DNA from: Triparma columacea
Taxonomy: Eukaryota > Sar > Bolidophyceae > Parmales > Triparmaceae
NCBI GenBank assembly: GCA_030267965.1
Contig: BRYA01000475.1
Span: 3,853-21,298, forward strand
Direction of reading: 5' to 3'
Length of the DNA stretch: 17,446 bases
In this document: one piece after another, positions 1 through 7,876 of the stretch
How the letters are laid out: each line of letters opens with the position of its first letter
Position numbering within the stretch: the first letter of the stretch is position 1
Notes under the pieces: model-generated
Databases searched by the model: none
What the model was told of the DNA's origin: nothing
What the model saw: the letters and a program-made list of their open reading frames with translations, nothing else
Position numbers and translations under genes: made by a program

Positions 1-14
1 AACTCTGCAAGGAG

Positions 15-962
15 CGAAGCAAATCACGATTAGTTTTCATTAGTTTGCGTTACAGTCGCATCGGGACGGCAGCAGTGTTTTTTTGAGGAAGACATCGGGG
101 TGATCTGGCCTTGCTCCGTCATGGTTGTCATTATTCATGACGCATTGAAACTTCTCCTCGGTGCTTACCTTCATAAGCGAGAATAATCCGCACTGCTGAT
201 CTACAATCTTCGTCGTCGAGAAGTGGCAGACTGTCCCCTGAAAGGTTGCCATCATTATTACGGAGGTCGGCAACAGTCTCGCCATAAACATCTCCCATCG
301 ACGGCAATTCTGATGCCTTGACAGTCTCGAAATTATGACCGTCCTTCAGCCCATAAAGAAGCTGTTCGCAACCTGCGCGGTCGCCAAGTATCAGCGAGAG
401 CTCGAACTTCCCGTTGCTTAGATCGGCATAGAAACCCTCTTGATAATATCTCGTCGAAAGCGCTCCGGAATCCCACTCAACTTGCTCCAATTCACAAGCA
501 CCGAGCAGCCTAGGAGACGGACTTCCGCAACTGCCGTCGAAAAGCGCCAGCTCCCCTCCTCGAAGCTCCCTACACTGGTACATGTGGAGGGCAAGGGGGT
601 TGGTATGGGCCCCCATCGTCGGGAGGGCCGTAAAGGCCAATTCAGTCTCGTCGTTTCGTCGTTTTGACAGGAGTTTCGGCTTTACTAAACAACATCCATC
701 GTCGAGAAGTAACGGCTTTGCTCCCAAAAGCTTGTACATCCCCTCCTCGTCGAATAGGTCGGAGGTATATTGGTCAGCGGTCGGCGAGAGTGCTCCAGAC
801 GCCTTCCATTCCCACGTGAGTGATTGTCCACCAGGAGCATTAGGTTTCTCGTAAATAGCGGCTCTATTCAGGACGCCGTCCATGGAGCTTCCATTCAGAA
901 TCTTATCGACGTCCTTCCCGTTCATACCCGCGACGACTGAAGCATCTTGGCCAATTGCGATG
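15..962 (-). repeat. Direct repeat unit A (gene body + tail)
   Basis: This unit is repeated head-to-tail at 1098-2749. The tail part (about 15-238) matches 1098-1320 at an offset of about 1085 bases; the body part (238-962) matches 2015-2749 at an offset of about 1775. The difference in offset equals the extra segment in unit B. Identity is uneven: 431-597 differs from 2215-2381 by a single base, while 660-780 differs at about 20 positions. The tail reaches close to the left edge, so the array may continue outside the window. Confidence 0.85.
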
Positions 963-1057
963 CCTTCGTCGGGAAGTAACACCCATCCTTCCAAGAGTTC
1001 GTTCTTTCTACCGTTAAGTACGAGCTTGCAGGGTTCACGATGTGCCGTCAGTGTCAT
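131..1057 (-). CDS. Hypothetical protein, tandem copy A (possibly decayed)
   Basis: I do not recognise this family. From the ATG at 1057 the frame is open for 308 residues. It shares most of its length with copy B (body 238-962 here, 2015-2749 there), including blocks such as MYQCRELRGGELALFDGSCG and LTWEWKASGAL. The body is soluble-looking, with no membrane span or known motif. Two signs of decay are visible. A hydrophobic, signal-peptide-like stretch (LLLALLLTD, about 1108-1082) lies upstream in frame but has no in-frame ATG; the ATGs at 1130 and 1124 are one base out of frame. Near the C-terminus a 10-base insertion (154-163) relative to copy B shifts the frame and replaces the shared tail. 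It also lacks the PDE-derived segment of copy B. It may be a short secreted protein with a mis-read start, or a young pseudogene. Confidence 0.5.
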   Translation of the reverse strand: MTLTAHREPCKLVLNGRKNELLEGWVLLPDEGIAIGQDASVVAGMNGKDVDKILNGSSMDGVLNRAAIYEKPNAPGGQSLTWEWKASGALSPTADQYTSDLFDEEGMYKLLGAKPLLLDDGCCLVKPKLLSKRRNDETELAFTALPTMGAHTNPLALHMYQCRELRGGELALFDGSCGSPSPRLLGACELEQVEWDSGALSTRYYQEGFYADLSNGKFELSLILGDRAGCEQLLYGLKDGHNFETVKASELPSMGDVYGETVADLRNNDGNLSGDSLPLLDDEDCRSAVRIILAYEGKHRGEVSMRHE

Positions 1058-1097
1058 AAAGTACTTGTCATCCTTCTTATTATCTGTGAGGAGCAGA

Positions 1098-2749
1098 GCG
1101 AGGAGCAAAACAAATCGCGAACATTTTCATTAGTTGGGTTACAGGCACATCGGGACGGCAGCACAGTTCTATTTTAGGAAGAAATTGTGGGGGTGATCTT
1201 GCTGTGCTGCGCGATAGCTGTTGTTATTCATGCTGCACTTGAACTTCTTACCTTTCTCAACAAGAATATTTACCCGCCGTGCTCTACAATATTCGTCGTC
1301 GGGGGGTGTGATCTGTTCCCTGAACAGCTCGTCGCGCACTATACTAGGGTCTACATTGGTGTCCTTTGGAGCAGCGGCCGTCGAGATCGGGTCTGACCGA
1401 TTATACAGGACAGTGTTCCCCAAAATTCTTCTCCCCGTATGTGCCTTGGGACTGCTTCCCGAGCGATCTGAGATCGAGACACCGAGACCGTTCATATCTT
1501 CCTTCACGTTGCTGTCAAGGCCCCCCATTCGACTAGTGCTATTGAGGAGGCTGCTCTTCCTCCTCGAGTACCTCTTCTTCTCCCCCTTGTCCGCCCAGAG
1601 AGGCATAATGTTGTGGCCTACAGTAAGGGTTCCGCCCCTGCTAGCGACGTTTATCACCCCATTTTTCTTAGTGATCTGCTCCCCGATTTCGAAGACCCTG
1701 TTGATGTCTTTCTTGAGCGTGTCATTTGTGTCCCCGCCTAAGCCCCCCATCCAAGCTCTGTAGGAAGAAGTCATCATCTCATCATCGCTAACCCAGAAGA
1801 GGGGGGCGAGCGAATGGTTGGAAGTCTTGAGTTGGCCCATCTTGTCTAGCGTGATGATGTAGTTTGTTATGCCCTGCAATGTTACTTCGACCGTGTCGTT
1901 GTGCTGCGAGTGATTGAATCAGAAGGGAGGGGTTAATTACAGGTGGATTGTTGATTAGAGAATCTAGACGGTGCGTATCGCGGTCTCACCTGTTCGAGCT
2001 CATTATAGATGAAACTGAGGTCGCCATCATTATTACGGAGGTCGTTAACAGTCTCGTCATAAACATCTCCCGTCGATGGTAATTCTGATGCCTTGACAGT
2101 CTCGAAATTATGACCGTCCTTCAGCCCATAAAGAAGCTGTCCGCAACCTGCGCGGTCGCCAAGTATCAGCTCCTCGCGCGAGAACTCGATCTCCCCTTTG
2201 CTTAGATCGGCATCGAAACCCTCTTGATAATATCTCGTCGAAAGCGCTCCGGAATCCCACTCAACTTGCTCCAATTCACAAGCACCGAGCAGCCTGGGAG
2301 ACGGACTTCCGCAACTGCCGTCGAAAAGCGCCAGCTCCCCTCCTCGAAGCTCCCTACACTGGTACATGTGGAGGGCAAGGGGCTTGGTATGGGCCCCTAT
2401 CGTCGGGAGGGCCGTAAAGGCCAATTCAGTCTCGTCGTGTTGTCGTTTTGACAAGACTTTCGGCTTTCCTAAAACACATCCATCGTCGAGAAGTAAGGAA
2501 TTTCCTTCAAAAAGCTTGTCCATCTCCTCCTCGTCGAATAGGTTGGAGGTATATCGGTCAGTGGTCGTCGAGAGTGCTCCAGACGCCTTCCATTCCCATG
2601 TGAGTGATGGTCCACCAGGAGCGTCAGGTATCTTGTCAACAGCGGCTCTATTCAGGACGCTCTTAATGGAGCTTCCGTTCAGAATGCCTTCGATGTCCTT
2701 CCCGTTCATACACGCGACGACCGAAGCATCGTTGCCAACTGCATATCCT
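1098..2749 (-). repeat. Direct repeat unit B (with PDE-derived insert)
   Basis: This is the second copy of the tandem unit. Its outer parts align to unit A, but 1320-2015 has no counterpart there. The join in A (238-241, CTGA) matches CTGA at both ends of the extra segment in B (1320-1323 and 2015-2018), a short microhomology at the breakpoints. Confidence 0.85.
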
Positions 2750-2841
2750 TGGTCACGGACATGCAGATCTTCATGCTGAAGACTTTCAAACACGTACTGC
2801 GCAACGAACGCAAGATAACTTATGAAAATAACGCTCCTCAT
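1169..2841 (-). CDS. Chimeric hypothetical protein, tandem copy B
   Basis: Two exons: 2841-1990 and 1903-1169. The intron 1989-1904 (86 bases, GTGAGA...GCAG) joins frames in phase 0, giving about 528 residues. The start at 2841 gives MRSVIFISYLAFVAQYVF, a plausible signal peptide. An ATG at 2958 is also in frame, but it is followed at once by a donor-like GTGAGT (2949), so it may lie in a short upstream exon. The first ~275 residues match copy A and are unrecognised. From YNELEQ onward the protein copies the end of GAF3 and then the PAS-like exon of the phosphodiesterase gene at 10819, with changes such as LFGVSDDEMM to LFWVSDDEMM. It stops matching before the last PAS strand and ends in the family's own tail (PPDDEYCRARR to HNFFLK). 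The frame is intact across all joins, so it could be expressed. Whether a secreted protein with a partial PAS domain functions is unknown. Confidence 0.6.
1390..2017 (-). repeat. Inverted partial copy of the phosphodiesterase gene
   Basis: Read on the minus strand, this matches 10700-11365 of the phosphodiesterase gene: last codons of the GAF3 exon, the whole intron, and most of the PAS exon. The retained intron shows it arose by DNA duplication, not from spliced RNA. About 190 bases at the start of the PAS exon differ at only two or three positions. Later parts have small deletions, including about 38 bases matching parent 11265-11302. Homology begins exactly at the CAG at 2017-2015, which is also where copy A and copy B part company. 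Confidence 0.9.
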
Positions 2842-3342
2842 CGGAATGGTTGCCAGTTGTGGTATTTTTTGTGTAAGATCTCTGAAGCCTGATAAACATG
2901 GTGGAGCAAGCGAAGGATGGAGTTGGTGGGGTGGGGAGGTTAGACTCACGATTGTCATTAATCACGGGTTACGAGACATGGATTTATGATGTATCGCTCG
3001 ATATCAGAGTACGAAAACGCTTCTTCCCCCACCCTCAGCTCATAATCCTCAATCAATCTATCTGCAATATGTTGTGAGGTAATTTGAAGCAGACAATGCT
3101 TTTCCCTATAATTGGCGAGCGAAAGTGTTCATATTACCCAATTGGCTCTCACGGGGGAAATTACCGGGCGCGTGATATCTAGCATGCTCACCTTAAAAAC
3201 AACAGATTTGTTTTGAGACAAAAACTGCCCAACTCAACACACTCGAAATCCGAACACCCGGAAGCGACTGTTTGTGTTTAACTGTTACATATACCTAGAA
3301 CACTTCTCAGGAAACCACAAATACGACCACCTAACGCTTCAA
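2842..3342. promoter_or_regulatory. Divergent intergenic region
   Basis: About 500 bases between the minus-strand chimeric gene and the plus-strand oxidoreductase. It should hold both promoters and 5' UTRs. It is more AT-rich than its flanks. I see no TATA box at a convincing spacing and no RNA gene or repeat. The in-frame upstream ATG at 2958 of the minus gene lies here. Confidence 0.4.
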
Positions 3343-4748
3343 ATGGAATTCGGGAAACGTGTTCAAACCCCAAAGGCAGGTACCGCCGACGGGTTTACAT
3401 TTGGGAATGTAAGCCCATCGGCACAACACAAGACGGTGGTCATTGGGCATGGCTTGAGTGGAAGAGAAACCGTGAAAGCGATATTGAAAGAGAAGGGCCA
3501 TAAGACCGCGATCACCGTCATTAACCCAAACAACTTTTACGAGTCCGATGTGGTTACCCCATTTGCTCTAAAGAGGCCAGATCTCTACGAGAAGGTGAGC
3601 ATGGGGCAGGGAAAGCTTACGGAAGTAAAAACCCACCCTCATTATTGACTCACTAACCTCAACAACCCCCCCCCACAACTCAGAACTTTTCCGCCCCCGA
3701 GCACCAGCTTAGAGTTCCTGGTGTCGAATACATAACTGCAAAGGTGGTCTCAATCTCCCCTGTGGACAAGACCTCCTACGTCATCTCTCTCTCAGCCGGT
3801 GACGACATCGTCGTCAATGCCGTAATAATCTGCACTAGTTTCTCCCACCCTCTCACTAAGGCCGCCGTTGGCGTGACCTGGGAGGAGAGGAAGGCCGAGA
3901 TGGAGACCTACCGCAAGTCAGTAGCGGCTGCTGATACGGTCATGGTCGTGGGAGGCGGTACTGTGGGGTGCGAAGTCGCCGGAACCTTCAGGTCCATGAT
4001 CAAGCCCGGCGCCAAGGTCGTGCACGTAGTATCAGGGGACTTGCTGCTCTCGGATAAGTTCAGCCAACGTGAACGGGAGATGCTCACTAATAAGGTCAGA
4101 ACCTTCCCCGAGGTCGAGCTAGTGACAGGAGACCGGCTCGAAGGCCATGCTGTCGCCAGTGCTACCAAGGCAACGTACAAGCTGAAGAGCGGGAGGGAGA
4201 TTGTCGCGGATGTCATGATCCCCTCCTTTGCCAAGTTTCAGACCGATTTTCTCCCTCCAGAGTTGAAGACGAAGGGGGGCGCCGTCAAGGTGGACTCGTG
4301 TCTCATGTCTACAGAGTGGAAGAACGTCTTCGCCGTTGGTTGCAGCGATGTGAACGAACACTGTGCAATTCCGAAAATCTTATCTCAAGCCTCGACGGTA
4401 GGCAAGAACGTCGCTCTCGTTAGCGATAACAAGACTGCATCGGTAAAGCACAAAACAGGCGCACCCTTCCTCAAGGCCGAGTACGCCGTCTTCTATGGAG
4501 ACTGGGGCATGGTGCTGAATGACGAGATTGGCTGCCTTGGCACTCTCTGCTTCGCTTGCGGTTTTCCCTTCCCGTGCTTCCTGGCCCCGTGCACACCCTG
4601 GTGTGGGGTCTGCGGTCTGAACTGCACGAGGCCCGCTGGCAAGAATGTGCCAGCCTTTTTTGAGGCCATGTTCTCAAAGGGGCCCTTCGGCCCTGTCGTG
4701 TCTAAGGCAGATAAGAAAGCGCCCTTCTCTTCAAGCATGGAGCGATGA
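3343..4748 (+). CDS. FAD/NAD(P)-dependent oxidoreductase, FSP1/AIF-like
   Basis: Two exons, 3343-3594 and 3684-4748, joined in phase 0 across an 89-base GTGAGC...CTCAG intron, give 438 residues. The ATG at 3343 (CAAATGG context) is preferred; the frame upstream is open but has no earlier ATG. The N-terminal Rossmann motif GHGLSG (35-40) should bind FAD. A second dinucleotide motif, GGGTVGCE (174-181), should bind NAD(P)H. VFAVGCSDV (about 300-308) sits where this family has its second FAD motif, with GCSD in place of the usual GD. The closest known type is the AIF/AMID/FSP1 group of flavoproteins, which pass electrons from NAD(P)H to quinones or other acceptors. Unusual for the group is a C-terminal extension with eight cysteines in 31 residues (368-398) mixed with Phe, Pro and Leu. 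It might anchor the protein to membranes by acylation or bind metal; this is inference. Confidence 0.8.
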
Positions 4749-4784
4749 AGATAACTTATCAAAAATAAATGTTTTCATTCTTTG
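4749..4784. other. Convergent 3' ends, 36-base gap
   Basis: The stop codons of the plus-strand oxidoreductase and the minus-strand TBC-like gene are 36 bases apart, so their 3' UTRs must overlap the neighbouring gene. An AATAAA at 4764-4769 on plus could be the oxidoreductase polyadenylation signal, but one hexamer in AT-rich DNA is weak evidence. Confidence 0.4.
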
Positions 4785-7700
4785 TTAAGTTGCGGCTGTT
4801 GCTATCGTCTCCGGCTCAATTTTTTTCTCCTCCTCCGCTGCCTTTTCCCCCTCCTTTCCCTCCCCCTTCTCTCCCCCTTTGTCACCTGCCTCCTCCTCCT
4901 CCTCCTCCTCCTCCCCGCCTCCCTCAACCAGTTCGACCCTCTTCCAGGGCTCCTTCCAATCTTTCAGTGCCGGCTCAGCCTCTTTCCTCTTTCCCCTAAT
5001 GTCCTTGATCTTTCCTTGGAGTGCTGCAAAGCCTTCCTTGTATTTCTTCCTCTCCATCGGTCCGAAGCTCGCCATCTCCTCCGCTGAGTACTTCCTTCCG
5101 TACGTTGTCACCATGGCCTCGTCGACGTCGGCTTCCCAGTCCTTGTGCCTCTGCTTCTCCACTCGTCTCTTCTCCTTCTCCCCCCCGCTCTTGTCCTTTT
5201 TCTTCTTGGGAGGCTTTTTCTGCACACCCATGAGGCCAGGCGGTCCGCCCTCCCACCCGATTACCTTTCTTCCAAGCGTCTTAACCTCCGCTCCTGGGTG
5301 ACTTAGGGAGTTGGGTAGGTCGCCCTCGCTCATGATAGAGATCATGTCCATTCTAGCGAGGACTTGCTTGAGGACTTCGTCTCCCATGAGTATTTCTCCG
5401 GCCTCGTCCTTTGCGCTGGATGATGCAAACTTCGAGTCGATTGACATCGAAGTAGTCTTCATGCCGAGTACCTTGCGGGTTTGCGGGAGTGCGAACCTGT
5501 AGTGTGAAGTGTGAGGCGGTGTCCCATCCCTTAACATGTAACCCTACCGGCGTCAATGCCGAATCCTCCCCAGACACACATGCCATATCGTCGCCTCTGC
5601 TGCGTGATCGCTCGCTCCTCGCTCCCAACTCACCTCTCCATGCTCATTTGCAGAGAGCTGAAGCTGATACTCCTCCCCTGGAGCTCAATTACCTTTCCAA
5701 ACCCCTCCCTGTCCTCAGCCGACAGCAGCGCCTCCCTCAAGCAGACCAGCACGGCGACCGTGACCCTCGGGATAACTGCCCTGAAGCTTGCCATGACGCA
5801 CTGGTCCCACACGTAGAGGCTGCAGTCCAGGCTCAGGGTGTCTACGAGGCAGCGGGAAACCGTCGCACCGAGGACGGCAGCTAAAAGAGTTGCCTCCTCG
5901 TCCTCATTTATCCCGACCTTCCCCCCCCCCACGGGGTCGAGGTTCTGGAGGACGAGAAGGGAGTGATTGAAAAGCACCGGATCTGCCTCCTCGAGGCCGT
6001 CCCTGATAAGCGTCGCCCACTCTGGGACCGAGTTCCCATCCTCGGAATTGCCCATTGCCCCGAAAGCCTCCCCTTCTCTCAAAGTGTTGACACCGTCTGA
6101 ATCCCTGCAGACACACTCCCAGGCTTCAATTAGGTTCGCGAGGAACTCGGACTCCTGCCCCGGGGCGAGCTCTGGCAGCGGGGACTTCCCCCCGGTGAAG
6201 ACGTAAACAATGGGCGTCATGAGCCAGTAAATCCTATTTGGTAGGGTCGTGCTACCCTCCCCTCTGCTCATGAGGAGGGTGTGATGGTAGCTCAGGACAC
6301 TCTTCATCATCATTAGCCGTCTCCGCGTGTAGATTCCCTTCCCCCCGATTGGTTTCTGTGGTGAGTGAGGTGGGTTGTGAGGGTTAGGTTTAGTTAGGAG
6401 AGTTGAGTTGGGATGCCATGACATGACATGACATGACATGACATGACATGCAGTACGACGTGTGTTCGATGCGCTGCGTTGTCTTTGCCTACTCTTCGCT
6501 TCGCAGTCTTCCTTCCTTCCCTCCCCACTCACTTCCCCCCCTCCCCTCCTCACCTGAAGAAAGCTCTGGCACTCCTGGGTGATTTGCACGTCCATGGTTG
6601 AGATGGTGTCCACCCTCCTCCTCGTGAATATTTCGTCGTACTCCTTCCTCGCCGTTGCATTCCTCATGCTCAGGGCCCAGGCCCTCAGCCTGAAGGCCTC
6701 TGGGAAGGGCTGCCCGAGCATGAGCCTGGTAAGGGCCCTATGCTCTGGTGGGAGCTGTTCCAGGAGGGCAATGATGGCAGACGTGGCAACCTCGACGATT
6801 CGAGTCGCTGAGGTACTCTGTCCGCCGTCTTTTTCGTCCTTGTCGTTCTCCACCCCCCCGGCCCCCTCAGCTTCCTTCTTGTTGCTGTCTCTCTCGTCGA
6901 CCGCGGCTGCGACAAGCGAGAGAACGAATTGGGTTAAAACTATTGTTTGGGGGGGCAACAACCCTAGCTGCAGGCCACTGCAGCACACCAACTTCCACCA
7001 CATCCCAACTTTCTGATCACGAAAGGTTGGTGTAGACCCTGCATCGTCGCTTCGCTCCTTCTCTCTCCTCTCTCCTCTCTCCTCTCTCCTCTCTCCTCCC
7101 TGTCTCACCTGTCCTCCTGACCTCCGCAGCGACCTCGGTGTCTACCACGCTCGACACGGCCGTCTCGAAGTTGAAAATGGAATCGTGGGCCTCTCTGAGG
7201 AGCCTCGCGTGCATCTGTTCTACGAGAGACTGCTGCTCGGTGGGGTTGAGGTCTGAGAACTTGATGTTTTCCCTGCTCAGCTCCTCCGCCACCCTCACAT
7301 GGATCTCCTTTACCAGCAGCTTCCACTGCCTGGTTTCAATCAGCGCGTCCTTTGCTGCCTTCAGCCAGTCAGGCAGTAATATGCGAGTTCCTCTTGCCTC
7401 CCCATCCTGCCCCTGCCCAGCCCCCAATTGGTTTGGTCCCTCCGCACCCCCACCTCCTCCTCCTCCTATTCCTGCGTGACTGCTGCTACCACCGTTGTTC
7501 ATGTGCGTGCCATGGTGGCTTTGTTGGCCGTGGTGGTGCCCTCCCCCTATTGACATGGGCAACCCCTCCCCCCCCCCCTGGGCATCCCCCCCAGTCCCCC
7601 CAGCCATGCCACCGCCGCCCCCGACTGCACTTCCCCCCCCCCTCCCTCCTAGACCCCCCCTCGATCCCCCATACCCCCCACCCTCTGATCCCCCCCCCCC

Positions 7701-7853
7701 GCCGATATTATTATTTAGACCTTGAGTCGATGATACAAGAGGGGTGTTTCGGACATCCCCCCCTGTTCCCCCCCTTGCCCCCCCCACTCCTAGTCCCGTT
7801 GGGTTGCCGGTTCTCTTTGTTGCCCTTCTTACGCTCGGATTTGCTGACACCAT
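4785..7853 (-). CDS. Gly-rich protein with TBC-like (Rab-GAP fold) region
   Basis: Four exons (7853-7109, 6906-6554, 6355-5634, 5496-4785) join in phases 1, 0 and 2, giving 843 residues. All introns start GTGAG. Residues ~20-155 are Gly-rich and low complexity. Residues ~160-245 are helical and charged (DWLKAAKDAL to FNFETAVSSV). Residues ~275-590 resemble a TBC domain in layout: RLRAWALSMRN at the start, then RIYWLMTPIVYVF, then SLYVWDQCVMASF near the end. The family's catalytic IxxDxxR arginine and YxQ glutamine are not apparent, so it may be a degenerate TBC without GAP activity. The C-terminal exon has a Lys-rich run (KKPPKKKKDK) and ends in a Glu-rich tail. The start is the first in-frame ATG; the frame is open a little further but with only a TTG. 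The exon chain is firm, the TBC call tentative. Confidence 0.65.
6416..6451. repeat. CATGA pentanucleotide microsatellite
   Basis: About seven copies of a 5-base unit (ACATG/CATGA) lie inside the second intron of the TBC-like gene (6553-6356). They have no coding effect if the intron call is right. Such tracts vary in length between strains. Confidence 0.9.
7063..7097. repeat. 7-base CTCTCCT tandem repeat, five copies
   Basis: Five perfect copies of CTCTCCT, just inside the 5' end of the first intron (7108-6907) of the TBC-like gene. On the transcribed strand it is a GA-rich purine tract next to the donor site. Confidence 0.9.
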
Positions 7854-7876
7854 TGGTGTGTGGAATTCAAAGGACA
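7854..7876. promoter_or_regulatory. 23-base gap between divergent start codons
   Basis: The predicted ATG of the minus-strand TBC-like gene (7853) and that of the plus-strand phosphodiesterase (7877) face away from each other across 23 bases. A shared promoter cannot fit here, so either transcripts overlap head-to-head or one start lies further inside its gene. The next in-frame ATG of the phosphodiesterase is at 8003. Confidence 0.4.

Noticed and set aside
40..291. Separate small minus-strand gene at the left edge
   Set aside because: Its C-terminal half is the copy B tail in shifted frame; it is explained by the 10-base insertion in copy A.
1320..2015. Mobile element as carrier of the PDE-derived segment
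   Set aside because: No transposase, terminal inverted repeats or clear target duplication; only 4-base microhomology at the ends.
3274..3342. Upstream GTG start for the oxidoreductase
   Set aside because: Non-ATG start with no support; ATG 3343 has good context and leads directly to the Rossmann motif.
4769..5301. Ser/Pro-rich plus-strand open frames
   Set aside because: They are shadows of the Lys/Glu-rich last exon of the minus gene, whose splice phases all fit.
7352..7876. Long Pro-rich plus-strand open frame running into the phosphodiesterase first exon
   Set aside because: It is antisense to the Gly-rich exon of the minus-strand gene and is low complexity; the phosphodiesterase frame is taken from ATG 7877.
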